From Bacillota bacterium (GTDB taxonomy: Bacteria > Bacillota > Clostridia > Lachnospirales > Lachnospiraceae), in assembly GCA_023390555.1 (NCBI GenBank), contig JAEWCQ010000016.1:248001-312000 (forward strand): a stretch of 64,000 nt of DNA. The letters are read 5' to 3'. Of the stretch, positions 33,778 to 43,235 are shown in pieces. The notes beneath the pieces were generated by a model. That model did not search any database, was not told where the DNA came from, and saw only the letters and a program-made list of their open reading frames with translations. The position numbers were made by a program, and so were the translations under genes. Numbering within the stretch: position 1 is the first letter of the stretch; each line of letters starts with the position of its first letter.

Positions 33778-35181
33778 ATGGCGTTTCCAAAAGGATTTTT
33801 ATGGGGCGGTGCTACAGCCGCAAATCAATGCGAGGGAGCTTATTTAACAGAAGGTAAAGGATTAACAACGTCTGATATGATGACATCGGGAGATGCAAAG
33901 ACACCGAGAGAAATTACAATGAATGGACAGGAAGAAGGAAAAAATTATCCAGGCAATGTTGCAATCGATCACTATGGGCATTATGAAGAGGATATAGCAC
34001 TAATGGCAGAGATGGGATTTAAGGCATACCGTATGTCAATTGCATGGGCAAGAATTTTTCCAAATGGTGATGATGAGATGCCCAATGAAGCAGGCTTGCT
34101 GCATTACGAGAAGGTATTCAATGAGTGCAAAAAATATGGTATTGAACCAGTTGTTACAATTTCGCATTATGAGACACCGCTCAATCTGGTTCAGAAATAT
34201 GGGTCATGGCAAAATCGAAAGGTAGTTGATTTCTTTGTAAGATATTGCGAAACAATCTTCAATCGGTATAAGGGGCAGGTAAAATACTGGCTGACATTTA
34301 ATGAAATCAATTGTATGTCCATGCAGCCCTGGACGGCTGGCGGCATATCGAATGAGGCAGATGAACAGATTCGTATGCAAGCAGCATATCATCAATTAGT
34401 TGCCAGTGCAAGGGCGGTTAAATTGTTACATTTCATTGATACAGATGCTAAAATTGGTATGATGTATGGTGGAATGTTCAGTTATCCTGCAACATGTGAC
34501 CCGGAAGACATAGAAGCAAATACTGATTTTATGAACGTGAATTTATTCTATTGTGATGTTATGTGCCGAGGTTATTATCCATCCTATAAATTAAAAGAAT
34601 TTGAAAGAAAGAATATTGTGTTGGATACAATGCCGGGAGATGAACAGATCCTATTAGATGGAAAAGTTGACTTCTTATCATATAGTTATTATTTTACAAT
34701 GGTAGCTGGTAAAAATACTTCCTTCAAAATTACGAATGGTTCACCGGATATGGGTTATTCCAATCCATATTTAAAGACGACAGACTGGGGATGGACAATT
34801 GATCCTAAGGGGCTAAGGTATTCATTGCGTTTGCTGTATGATCGCTATCAGATTCCGCTTATGATTGTTGAGAATGGTCTGGGTGCATATGACATATTCG
34901 AAGATTCTACAGTACATGACCCTTATAGAATTGAATATCACCGCGAGCATATTAAGGAGATGGAAAAAGCGATTAATATTGACGGCATACCGTTAATGGG
35001 CTATACAAGCTGGGGATGTATTGATATTGTCTCTGCTGGAACCGGTGAGATGAAAAAACGTTACGGATTCATCTATGTAGATGTAGACGATTACGGCAAT
35101 GGAACTTTTAAACGTTACAGGAAGGATTCATTTTACTGGTATAAAAAAGTAATTGCATCGAATGGAACAGATTTAGATTAA
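33778..35181 (+). CDS. 6-phospho-beta-glucosidase, GH1 (first of two)
   Basis: The 467-residue protein has the GH1 acid/base motif LTFNEIN and nucleophile motif IVENGLGA, with an N-terminal FLWGGATAANQCEGAY. It hydrolyses phosphorylated beta-glucosides delivered by the preceding PTS. AAAGGAGGATAG precedes the ATG. A close paralogue follows 15 bp later. Both sit behind the second RAT switch. Confidence 0.96.
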   Translation: MAFPKGFLWGGATAANQCEGAYLTEGKGLTTSDMMTSGDAKTPREITMNGQEEGKNYPGNVAIDHYGHYEEDIALMAEMGFKAYRMSIAWARIFPNGDDEMPNEAGLLHYEKVFNECKKYGIEPVVTISHYETPLNLVQKYGSWQNRKVVDFFVRYCETIFNRYKGQVKYWLTFNEINCMSMQPWTAGGISNEADEQIRMQAAYHQLVASARAVKLLHFIDTDAKIGMMYGGMFSYPATCDPEDIEANTDFMNVNLFYCDVMCRGYYPSYKLKEFERKNIVLDTMPGDEQILLDGKVDFLSYSYYFTMVAGKNTSFKITNGSPDMGYSNPYLKTTDWGWTIDPKGLRYSLRLLYDRYQIPLMIVENGLGAYDIFEDSTVHDPYRIEYHREHIKEMEKAINIDGIPLMGYTSWGCIDIVSAGTGEMKKRYGFIYVDVDDYGNGTFKRYRKDSFYWYKKVIASNGTDLD

Positions 35182-35196
35182 GAGGAGGTAACAAAC

Positions 35197-36597
35197 ATGG
35201 CATTTCCAAAGAATTTTTTGTGGGGAGGAGCTACGGCTGCAAACCAATGTGAAGGAGCATATCTGACAGATGGTAAAGGGTTGAATACAACCGACGTGCT
35301 TACTGCAGGAAGCGCATCGAAGGAACGGGAAAATACAATGACGATCAAAGACGAGTTGTATTATCCAAGTCATAATGCAGTGGATCATTATGGTCATTAT
35401 AAAGAGGATATCGCGTTATTTGCAGAAATGGGCTTTAAAGTATATCGGCTGTCTATTAACTGGGCAAGAATTTTTCCGAATGGAGACGATGAATACCCGA
35501 ATGAGGCTGGCTTGCAGCATTACGATGATGTATTCGATGAATGCAGAAAATATGGAATTGAGCCATTGGTTACCATGTCGCATTATGAAACGCCACTCGG
35601 CCTGGGGAAATTTGGAAGTTGGACAAACCGTAAAGCAGTAGACTGTTTTTGCAAATATTCAGATACCATTTTAAAAAGATATAAGGAGAAGGTAAAATAC
35701 TGGCTGACATTTAACGAAATCAACTGTATGTCACTTCTTCCATGGGCAGCAGGTGGAGTGGCAAATGATGCAGATGAAAAAACAAGAATGATGGCAGCAT
35801 ATCACCAATTATTGGCAAGTGCAAAAACGGTAAAAAATGCGCATAAAATTAATTCCGAAATGAAAATAGGAATGATGTTTGCAGGTATATTTTCCTATCC
35901 GGCTACTTGTGATCCGGAAGATATATTCGGAGATCAGCAGTATATGCATAAAATGTTGTTTTACGCGGATGTTATGTGCAGAGGATATTATCCGAACTAC
36001 AAGAAAAAAGAATTAGAGAGAATGGGGATTGAGCTTCCGATCCTCGCAAATGATGAGCAGGATTTATTAGACGGAAAAGTAGATTTCTTGTCATATAGTT
36101 ACTACATGACTTTAGTGGCAGGTAAAAATTCGCTGGATCCGAATGTTACGACTGGAATGATTGACACGGGGTACAAAAATCCATATCTGCAGGAAACGCC
36201 TTGGAGAATGCCGATTGATCCAAAGGGACTTCGCTATACGCTGAATATGTTTTATGATCGCTATCAGATACCACTGATGATCGTTGAAAACGGTCTGGGA
36301 GCATATGACAAATTAGAAGAAGACGGAAGCATTCACGATGACTATCGCATTGATTATTTACGAAGACATATCAAAGAGATGAAAGATGCAGTTGAATTAG
36401 ATGGTATACCGTTAATGGGTTATACATCCTGGGGACCATTGGATATTGTATCAGCAGGAACTGGTGAAATGTCTAAAAGATATGGATATATCTATGTAGA
36501 TGTGGATGATGATGGAAAAGGCACATTCAAACGATACAGGAAAGATTCTTTCTATTGGTATAAGGATGTAATAGCATCAAATGGAGAAAAATTGTAA
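35197..36597 (+). CDS. 6-phospho-beta-glucosidase, GH1 (second of two)
   Basis: The 466-residue enzyme keeps the GH1 motifs LTFNEIN and IVENGLGA and the FLWGGATAANQCEGAY start, and is collinear with the previous gene with many substitutions. This looks like an old tandem duplication with separate substrate preferences, for example for different beta-linkages or aglycones. An AAGAGGAGG site precedes the ATG. The downstream region is decayed, with no clear operon partner. Confidence 0.96.
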   Translation: MAFPKNFLWGGATAANQCEGAYLTDGKGLNTTDVLTAGSASKERENTMTIKDELYYPSHNAVDHYGHYKEDIALFAEMGFKVYRLSINWARIFPNGDDEYPNEAGLQHYDDVFDECRKYGIEPLVTMSHYETPLGLGKFGSWTNRKAVDCFCKYSDTILKRYKEKVKYWLTFNEINCMSLLPWAAGGVANDADEKTRMMAAYHQLLASAKTVKNAHKINSEMKIGMMFAGIFSYPATCDPEDIFGDQQYMHKMLFYADVMCRGYYPNYKKKELERMGIELPILANDEQDLLDGKVDFLSYSYYMTLVAGKNSLDPNVTTGMIDTGYKNPYLQETPWRMPIDPKGLRYTLNMFYDRYQIPLMIVENGLGAYDKLEEDGSIHDDYRIDYLRRHIKEMKDAVELDGIPLMGYTSWGPLDIVSAGTGEMSKRYGYIYVDVDDDGKGTFKRYRKDSFYWYKDVIASNGEKL

Positions 36598-36626
36598 AAA
36601 TAAACGAGCTTGAATATACAATTTTA

Positions 36627-36752
36627 GATAAAGCAATCAAATCTGCTGCAAGCGTGGCAGCAGAGGCATCAAAACAAGAAGTTACAGGTGCACTGCTACC
36701 AGGATAAGTTGCAGATTTGATTGTTTTTGAAGGTAACCCACCAGCGTCCAAA
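36627..36752 (+). pseudogene. Amidohydrolase C-terminal relic
   Basis: Reading through one in-frame TAA (36705-36707) gives ALLPG-stop-VADLIVFEGNP, the closing motif of imidazolonepropionase-like amidohydrolases, where a lysine is normal at the stop. The rest of the gene is missing. It lies just after the GH1 genes. Confidence 0.65.
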
Positions 36753-36833
36753 TGGAGCGTATGATGTACTGGCCAGATGAAATCACCTGGTTCTCCGATT
36801 CTTTATATGGTAAATTAGGGAAAAATAGAAAGA

Positions 36834-36960
36834 GGGCAGGCAATCCATGAACAGCTGAATGCAATTGAAATTCAAACAGCTGATCTGGACTATGTTTTAT
36901 TGACACATTTGGATTGTGCTCATGCAAACGGGCTTTCATAAGTAATAGATGCAGAGAAAA
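36834..36960 (+). pseudogene. Metallo-beta-lactamase-fold hydrolase relic
   Basis: The frame encodes LNAIEIQTADLDYVLLTHLD and then CAHANGLS followed by a stop. This is the lactonase-type metal motif HxDxH with one ligand lost (CAH in place of CDH). Both ends of the gene are gone. Together with the preceding relic it marks decayed DNA from 36598 to about 37290; 37085-37285 holds a further unidentified fragment encoding WDGSIPYESGDFYWDIIRVW. Confidence 0.6.
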
Positions 36961-37012
36961 TCAGAGGTATCTGTTCCTGTGAGGAGCGGGTATTCGAATT
37001 GGTGTAGAAATG

Positions 37013-37036
37013 AGTGCTTATATAGCACTTTTTTTG
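37013..37036 (+). terminator. Small terminator in decayed DNA
   Basis: AGTGC (37013-37017) pairs with GCACT (37025-37029) and is followed by a run of T's. It lies between relics. Confidence 0.55.
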
Positions 37037-37300
37037 CGTTTATGGACAATTCGTAATAAGTATCTGCCACAATACAAGCTGGAAATATTGCAAGTTGATT
37101 TCAAGTGAAACAAATAGTATGATCTTATTATTGGACGGTTGTCCAGCTGGAAACAGAAGAGTGGGATGGAAGTATTCCTTATGAATCTGGCGATTTTTAC
37201 TGGGATATCATCAGGGTATGGGATGGAAAAATGATAGAATTGGCTCTGATGCCGATAAGGCTTTTGAACTATTAAGCAGAAAAGACGGAGGTTTTTATAA

Positions 37301-37891
37301 ATGAATTTAGAAGATCAAATGCGGTATATCAGGACTGGTGAAATGTATAATGACTTGACGAATGAGCTTGTGAAAGCCCGCGAAAACACCATATTTTTAA
37401 CGGATGAATATAATGCAAGCTTTGGAAAATCTTCGAATGAGCGTGAAATCATTCTCAAGAAGATTTTAAAATCAATTGGAACAGAAGTCCATTTTGAACC
37501 AACCTTTCGATGTGAGTTTGGCTATAACATTACGATAGGAAATCATTTCTATGCTAATTTTGATTGCGTTATGCTGGATGGTGGTGGTATTGAAATTGGA
37601 GACAATGTTTTATTTGGACCCAGAGTCGGTATTTATACTTCAAATCATGCAGCAGATGCGTGGGAACGGGCAAATGGGGCCTGTTATGCAAAGCCGGTTA
37701 AAATAGGAAATAATGTATGGGTAGGAGCAGGAGTTCAGATTAATCAAGGGGTGACAGTTGGAGATAATACAATTATTGGTTCCGGTAGTGTAATTACGAA
37801 AGATATTCCGGCTAATGTCGTGGCAGCAGGTGTACCTTGTAAGGTGATTCGGGAAATAACGGAAAATGATAAAACCGGTTATAGACCATAA
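37301..37891 (+). CDS. Sugar O-acetyltransferase (LbH, maltose acetyltransferase-like)
   Basis: The 196-residue protein has an N-terminal helical cap (1-60) and hexapeptide repeats (about 65-185): the FEPTFRCEFGYNITIGNHFY segment typical of Maa/LacA enzymes, the SNHAADAWER loop with the catalytic histidine, and GVPCKVIREI at the end. It should acetylate a sugar with acetyl-CoA. An ACGGAGG site precedes the ATG. A related, broken copy starts 1.8 kb downstream, with the hydroxyacid dehydrogenase between them. Confidence 0.92.
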   Translation: MNLEDQMRYIRTGEMYNDLTNELVKARENTIFLTDEYNASFGKSSNEREIILKKILKSIGTEVHFEPTFRCEFGYNITIGNHFYANFDCVMLDGGGIEIGDNVLFGPRVGIYTSNHAADAWERANGACYAKPVKIGNNVWVGAGVQINQGVTVGDNTIIGSGSVITKDIPANVVAAGVPCKVIREITENDKTGYRP

Positions 37892-37943
37892 ATATCAGAT
37901 TGCAAACGCAAGGACTTGTTAACAATAACAAAGGAGATTAAGT

Positions 37944-38885
37944 ATGAAATTAGTGATTTTAGAGCCATTGGGTATTTCCGATGAACGGCTGACAGATATG
38001 GTAAAGGAAGCTGTTTCGGATAAAGTGGAGGTTATTTATTATAATACCCGGAAAGAAGACACAGAGACATTAATTGAGAGAAGCCGCGATGCGGATGCAG
38101 TCGTTTTATCTAATTTCAAATACTCCAGGGAAGTAATGGAGCATTGTAAGAATTTAAAATATATTTGTGTTGCATTTACGGGATATGATCATGTGGACAT
38201 GGCGTACTGCAGAGAAAGAGGAATCCAGGTATCCAATTGTGCTGGATATTCCACTTCGGCGGTTGCAGATTTGGTTTTTGGTTTCATTATCAGTTTGTAT
38301 CGTAATCTGATTCCCTGCGATGAGAGAGTGCGAACCGGCGGGACAAAGGATGGTCTGGTAGGTCCGGAGCTGGAAGGAAAAAGGTTTGGCATCGTGGGAG
38401 CAGGTGCAATCGGGTTGCGAACGGCAAGAATTGCTCAGGCATTTGGCTGTGAAGTCGTTGCATACAGCCGGACACAAAAGAAACAGGAGGGGATTGCATT
38501 TGTGGATCTGGATACACTTTTGAGTACCTGTGACATCGTTTCGCTGCACGTTCCACAGAATCCATCGACAATTGGGTTGATCAGCAGAGAAAAAATTGCC
38601 CGGATGAAGCGGGATGCAATCTTAATCAATACGGCCAGAGGTCCGATTGTTGACAGCAGTGCGTTAGCAGAAGCCTTAAACGAGGGCAGGATTGCGGGAG
38701 CAGGTGTAGACGTATATGAAATGGAACCGCCGGTTCCGCAGGATCACCCCCTTCTTCATGCAAAGAATTGTATTTGTACACCGCACATTGCGTTTGCATC
38801 CAATCAGGCGATGGTGAAACGTGCGGCAATTGTCTGCAGCAATTTAAAAGCATATCTGGAAGGAAATCCGACGAATCTGGTGTAA
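37944..38885 (+). CDS. D-2-hydroxyacid dehydrogenase (NAD-dependent)
   Basis: The 313-residue protein has the formate/glycerate dehydrogenase layout: Rossmann GIVGAGAIGLRTAR (about 149-162), INTARGPIVDSSAL with the catalytic arginine, GAGVDVYEMEPP with the glutamate and CTPHIAFAS with the histidine. It reduces a 2-keto acid to a D-hydroxy acid or the reverse. An AAAGGAG site lies eight bases before the ATG. Its place between two sugar acetyltransferases gives no clear substrate. Confidence 0.94.
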   Translation: MKLVILEPLGISDERLTDMVKEAVSDKVEVIYYNTRKEDTETLIERSRDADAVVLSNFKYSREVMEHCKNLKYICVAFTGYDHVDMAYCRERGIQVSNCAGYSTSAVADLVFGFIISLYRNLIPCDERVRTGGTKDGLVGPELEGKRFGIVGAGAIGLRTARIAQAFGCEVVAYSRTQKKQEGIAFVDLDTLLSTCDIVSLHVPQNPSTIGLISREKIARMKRDAILINTARGPIVDSSALAEALNEGRIAGAGVDVYEMEPPVPQDHPLLHAKNCICTPHIAFASNQAMVKRAAIVCSNLKAYLEGNPTNLV

Positions 38886-39063
38886 CAAAAGGTTATCTGG
38901 AAATACCTGCCATGGATTTTCCTTATTCTATGAAAAAACGATCCATTATATCAAAGAACATTGGAACGAAATCTGTGCATTTATCATCATCCAAACGAAC
39001 GATTTCCTCCGGAACAGGTGGAAGGCAGCTGCTGAGGAACTAAGAAAACGAAGGGGAATAAAA

Positions 39064-39665
39064 TTGACAAATAAAGAGAAAATGCTCACTGGTGAGTTAT
39101 ATATACTGGATGAGGAACTGACGATGGAAAATTACAACGGGAAGAACTGGTGCCGGGATTATAATTCTTCGGAAATTGAGGACGAATTGGGAAGGGAACG
39201 CTTCATTCGGAAGTTTTTTGCAAAGGCAGGACAGAATCCCTATATCGAAGCGCCGTTTCGGTGCGATTATGGATATAATATTGAGATCGGTGATGATTTT
39301 TATGCCAATTATGACTGCATTTTTGTGGATGTATGCAAAATTACGATCGGAGACGATGTCATGATCGGACCAAGAGTCTGCATATATACAGCGACCCATC
39401 CACTGGATGCGAAAATTAGAAGGCAGCATCTTGAATATGGGAAAGCGGTAACAATCGGAAATGATGTCTGGATTGGCGGAAATACTGTAATTAACCCCGG
39501 TGTCCGGATCGGAAACAACGTGGTGATCGGTTCCGGATCGGAAACAACGTGGTGATCGGTTCCGGATCGGTCGTAGTAAGTGACATTCCGGATAATGTTA
39601 TTGCGGTTGGAAATCCATGTAAAGTGATTCGCAATCTAGATCAGATAAACGAAGAATTACGGTAG
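39064..39665 (+). pseudogene. Sugar O-acetyltransferase broken by a 29-bp tandem duplication
   Basis: The frame starts at a TTG (39064, GGGGA upstream) with the family N-terminus LTNKEKMLTGELYILDEEL, and keeps the LbH repeats through RIGNNVVIGSGS. A 29-bp unit is then repeated exactly (39504-39532 and 39533-39561), which shifts the frame and ends the protein at 39555. Removing one copy restores the normal end, VVVSDIPDNVIAVGNPCKVI, to the stop at 39665. The lesion leaves the catalytic loop but removes the last coils. Slippage could revert it. Confidence 0.9.
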
Positions 39666-39720
39666 CGTATGATTCGGACATCAAACCTCATGTTGTTACA
39701 TTGCTGAGAGGATGAAAATT

Positions 39721-39860
39721 ATGGCTGCTAAGACGGCTTGATCACGGGAGCATCCAGTGGACTGGGATTTGAAATTTGTGCAGATGAATCTGGAAAAGAA
39801 TGAGAGACAGTTTAAATGGAGAAAGACCGTTTAGACTGTCTCTTACGTTATTTTTTCATT
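39721..39860 (+). other. SDR N-terminal relic followed by a terminator
   Basis: GCTTGATCACGGGAGCATCC continues a frame reading LITGASSGLGFEI, the NAD-binding motif of a short-chain dehydrogenase, which ends within a few codons. A hairpin follows, with arms GAGACAGTTTAAA (39804-39816) and TTTAGACTGTCTC (39830-39842), and then T-rich sequence. The remainder of 39666-39986 shows no gene. Confidence 0.6.
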
Positions 39861-39986
39861 TTTTGTGATAACAGAAAATTTATGCTTGCCTTGAAGTGGA
39901 CTCCAAGTGCTATGCTGAATACAGACAAAGGAAAAGATAAAACTAGAAATAGATAGTTTGGGAAAAGAAGAAAGGAGAACAATGAC

Positions 39987-41099
39987 ATGAAAAAATTAGG
40001 TTTTGGATGTATGCGGCTTCCGATGAAACAGGGAAAGGAAGAGCAGGAAGTGGACTATGAGCAGTTTAATCAAATGATCGATGCTTTTTTTAATGCCGGA
40101 TTTTGTTATTTTGATACGGCCCATGGTTATATTGGAGGGAAAAGCGAGACAGCGCTTCGAGAATGCCTGGTCAAGCGTTACCCGAGGGATTCGTATATTC
40201 TTACCGACAAGCTGACCACGCATTTCTTTCAGACAGAGGAGGAAATCAGACCGTTCTTTGAGGAGCAGCTAGCCTGTACAGGAGTCAACTATTTTGACTA
40301 CTATCTGATGCATGCGCTGAATGCAGACTTTTATCAGAAATATGTCCGATGCCATGCATTTGATATTGCAAAGGAGTTAAAGGAAGCGGGTAAAATCAAA
40401 CATATCGGCATTTCTTTCCACGACAAGGCTGAGGTATTGGAGAAAATATTGCGGGAACAGCCGGATATAGAAGTGGTACAGATTCAGTTCAACTATGCGG
40501 ATTATAACGATCCCGGCATTGAAAGCTACCGCTGCTATCAGGTATGTGAAAAATATGATAAACCAGTTATTGTGATGGAGCCGGTAAAGGGCGGTGCCCT
40601 CGCAAACCTGCCGGATGAAGCAAAAGAACTATTAGACGGCTACAGTCAGACGGCCAGTTATGCCAGCTATGCCATCCGGTTTTGCGCTTCCTTCCCAAAG
40701 ATTTTCATGGTGCTGAGTGGGATGAGCAGCTTGATGCAGATGGAAGATAACATTGGTTATATGAAGGATTTCGTGCCGTTTAAAGAGGAAGAATACAAGC
40801 TTGTGGAGCAGGTACGGGAGCTGCTGAAAAAACAGGACATGATTCCCTGTACAGCCTGTCAATATTGCGTCGAAGGCTGTCCAAAGCAGATTGCAATACC
40901 GGATCTGTTTTCTGATTATAATGCGAAGAAGCAGTTCAATGATTGGAACAGTGACTGGTATTATGGAGTGCACACAAAGGGCAGGGGCGCAGCGGCGGAC
41001 TGTCTCCGGTGCGGAAAATGCGAAATCGTCTGTCCACAGCACCTCACAATCCGCAGTTATTTGGAAACAGTCAGCGAATTATTTGATAAAAAGAGTTAA
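39987..41099 (+). CDS. Aldo/keto reductase with C-terminal [4Fe-4S] ferredoxin domain
   Basis: The 370-residue protein has an AKR barrel (1-280) with FDTAHGY (D and Y), LTDKL (K) and DYYLMHAL (H) as the catalytic set. Its C-terminal domain has two cysteine groups, CTACQYCVEGCP and CLRCGKCEIVCP, for [4Fe-4S] clusters. Such fusions are common in anaerobes and may take electrons from ferredoxin rather than NADPH. AAGGAGAAC precedes the ATG. It is followed by a MerR-type gene 108 bp later. Confidence 0.94.
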   Translation: MKKLGFGCMRLPMKQGKEEQEVDYEQFNQMIDAFFNAGFCYFDTAHGYIGGKSETALRECLVKRYPRDSYILTDKLTTHFFQTEEEIRPFFEEQLACTGVNYFDYYLMHALNADFYQKYVRCHAFDIAKELKEAGKIKHIGISFHDKAEVLEKILREQPDIEVVQIQFNYADYNDPGIESYRCYQVCEKYDKPVIVMEPVKGGALANLPDEAKELLDGYSQTASYASYAIRFCASFPKIFMVLSGMSSLMQMEDNIGYMKDFVPFKEEEYKLVEQVRELLKKQDMIPCTACQYCVEGCPKQIAIPDLFSDYNAKKQFNDWNSDWYYGVHTKGRGAAADCLRCGKCEIVCPQHLTIRSYLETVSELFDKKS

Positions 41100-41207
41100 G
41101 CCTGTCAGAAAGAACAGTTTTGTTTCGGATAACCAATCGGCGTTTCTTTCGTTGAAGGAACAGGATATTAAGAATATTTTAAATGTGTCTGTAAGGAGTG
41201 GATGAAA

Positions 41208-41594
41208 ATGACAATCGCAGAGGTGAGTAAACAATATGGTTTGACAGCAGATACGCTGCGCTATTATGAACGGATCGGATTGCTGCCGCCGGTAAACCGC
41301 AACAGCAGCGGAAACAGAGACTATACGGAAGAGGACTGCCGCTGGGTGTATTTTATCAAATGTATGCGCAATGCCGGGCTTTCCATCGAAACGCTTGTGG
41401 AATATGTAAGCCTGTTCCAGATGGGGAATGAAACTGCAGATGTCAGAAAAGAGTTACTGTTGGAACAGAGAAAGCAAATTGTGGAAAAAATCGAAGAGTT
41501 TCAAAATACCTTGACGTATCTGGATAAAAAAATTGACGGTTATGAAGATCGCACGCTAAAGTTTGAGGAGAAATTAAAGAAATTTGACGATTAA
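41208..41594 (+). CDS. MerR family transcriptional regulator
   Basis: The roughly 128-residue protein has the MerR helix-turn-helix with AEVSKQYGLTADTLRYYERI and GLLPP (3-30), then RDYTEEDCRWVYFIKCMR and a coiled-coil helix. I use the ATG at 41208, since AAGGAG lies nine bases upstream; an ATG at 41202 is too close to that site. It probably regulates the preceding aldo/keto reductase, as AKR-MerR pairs are common. Confidence 0.9.
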   Translation: MTIAEVSKQYGLTADTLRYYERIGLLPPVNRNSSGNRDYTEEDCRWVYFIKCMRNAGLSIETLVEYVSLFQMGNETADVRKELLLEQRKQIVEKIEEFQNTLTYLDKKIDGYEDRTLKFEEKLKKFDD

Positions 41595-41600
41595 CTTCAA

Positions 41601-41646
41601 TCAATGAATAATATTCATTGACAAATATTCATTCGCGTACTATACT
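41601..41646 (+). promoter_or_regulatory. TetR promoter with perfect operator dyad
   Basis: TCAATGAAT-AAT-ATTCATTGA (arms 41601-41609 and 41613-41621) overlaps the -35 TTGACA (41618-41623). The -10 TATACT (41641-41646) is 17 bp further. Half-sites of the same form, GAATGAATA and CAATGAAT, recur upstream of the SDR gene near 42279-42299. Confidence 0.8.
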
Positions 41647-41664
41647 CCATATTGGAGGTGGAAA

Positions 41665-42234
41665 ATGAGAATTTCAAAGGAACCGGAAGTTCGAAAACGT
41701 GAAATTGCAGATACCGCTATGAAGCTGTTTGCAGATAAGGGATATGAAGCAACTTCAATGAAAGATATTGCGAAAGCAGTCCAGGTTGTGCCAGGTCTTT
41801 GCTATAATTATTTTAAATCGAAATATGAACTATATGAATATGCCATCGAATTATATGCGAGTGAATGCATAGCTCCTTTAATTGCGGTTTTAGAGAGCGA
41901 GGAAGATTCTTTTGATGCATATTTCAGAAAAATATTTGCTGTATTTATTAAAAATGATGGAAAAGAGAGGTATCATGAATTTTTTCATAAGGATGGAAAT
42001 CAGCTGTTTCACAAGCAGCTTGGCATCCTTATGAATGATAAATTCCAGCCATATATGAAAAGCTTTATCATACGTTTAAACGAGAAAGGCTTGTTAAAGG
42101 TTGAAGACCCCGATACCGTTTCAAAATTCATTGTGTATGGGCAGTCACCAATTGTAAATGATGATACTCTGACACCGGAAGAAAAAGCGAAAAAGGCGAT
42201 GGCAATGATTCAGCGATTGCTCGGATCAAGCTAA
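41665..42234 (+). CDS. TetR/AcrR family transcriptional regulator
   Basis: The 189-residue protein has a TetR helix-turn-helix (10-55) with FADKGYEATSMKDIAKAVQV and LCYNYFKSKYELYEYAI, then an all-helical ligand domain. An ATTGGAGGTG site precedes the ATG. A perfect dyad over its own -35 implies autorepression. Similar half-sites upstream of the next gene, an SDR, suggest that gene is also controlled. Confidence 0.93.
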   Translation: MRISKEPEVRKREIADTAMKLFADKGYEATSMKDIAKAVQVVPGLCYNYFKSKYELYEYAIELYASECIAPLIAVLESEEDSFDAYFRKIFAVFIKNDGKERYHEFFHKDGNQLFHKQLGILMNDKFQPYMKSFIIRLNEKGLLKVEDPDTVSKFIVYGQSPIVNDDTLTPEEKAKKAMAMIQRLLGSS

Positions 42235-42362
42235 TATTATAATCCCCGGGTAAAACCGGGGTAAAAAAATAATTTGCGAATGAATAACTATCAATGAATT
42301 ACAGTCAATTATAATGAGAAAAGGAAACGAAACGATAGAATGATGAAAAAAGGAGATCGTAA

Positions 42363-43157
42363 ATGAAAAATGCGGTATTAATCACAGGAGCTACAAGCGG
42401 ACTGGGACTGGCATATGCCAGAGCGTATGCAAAAGAAGGATATCATCTTATTATCACCGGAAGAAGAGAAGACAAGATCCGGGCAAATGCAGCTGATATT
42501 GAAAATACCTATGGTGTAAATGTCAAAGTGGTAATTGTAGATCTGGCAAATGAGGCAGGCCTGAAGAATCTGCTTGCCGAAATCAGAGAAGATGAGATTG
42601 AAGTGCTGGTCAACAATGCCGGATTTGGTTTAAAGCCGGTATTGTCAGAACTGACGAAAGAAGAGATGGATAGCATTCTGTTTTTACAGATGAACGCAGT
42701 GGTCATTTTGACACAGCATATTTTAAAGCAAATGCTTGTAAGAAACCGGGGAACAATTATCAACATCTCATCGGATGGTGCATTTGCGGTAATGCCGCGC
42801 AATGTACTGTATTCATCCACAAAGCTGTTTATCCTCAATTATACAGAGGGGCTCTATCTGGAGCTGGAAGATACCGCTATCAAAGTCCAGGTGGTATGTC
42901 CGGGTTTCATGGATACGGATTTCCATGAAAGTGCGGGAATGAATGTCATCAAGAAGAAAAAAGGACTCATGAAATTCTCTCCGCCGGAAGAGATTGTCCG
43001 GCTGGCAATGAATGATATGAAAAAAGGAAAAATTGTCTGTGTTCCCGGTACAGATGCAAAGATGATCCGTACACTGGTTCATTTTCTTCCAAGAAAATTA
43101 TTTTATAAAATGATCATACATTTTACCCACAAAAGAAATAAAAAATTACATAGATAA
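42363..43157 (+). CDS. Short-chain dehydrogenase/reductase
   Basis: This 264-residue classical SDR has TGATSGLG (7-14), NNAGFG, the catalytic serine in NISSDGAF and Y-x-x-x-K in YSSTKLF. It acts on a carbonyl or hydroxyl substrate with NAD(P). The ATG follows AAAGGAG. It is downstream of the TetR gene, whose operator half-sites occur in its promoter. The substrate is unknown. Confidence 0.94.
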   Translation: MKNAVLITGATSGLGLAYARAYAKEGYHLIITGRREDKIRANAADIENTYGVNVKVVIVDLANEAGLKNLLAEIREDEIEVLVNNAGFGLKPVLSELTKEEMDSILFLQMNAVVILTQHILKQMLVRNRGTIINISSDGAFAVMPRNVLYSSTKLFILNYTEGLYLELEDTAIKVQVVCPGFMDTDFHESAGMNVIKKKKGLMKFSPPEEIVRLAMNDMKKGKIVCVPGTDAKMIRTLVHFLPRKLFYKMIIHFTHKRNKKLHR

Positions 43158-43235
43158 AACAGGGACAAAAGAAAAATGCGGTGCTGTTGGAGTCTGTAAT
43201 CTTTTCATCCGATGCACCGCAGCTTCTGTTGTTTT

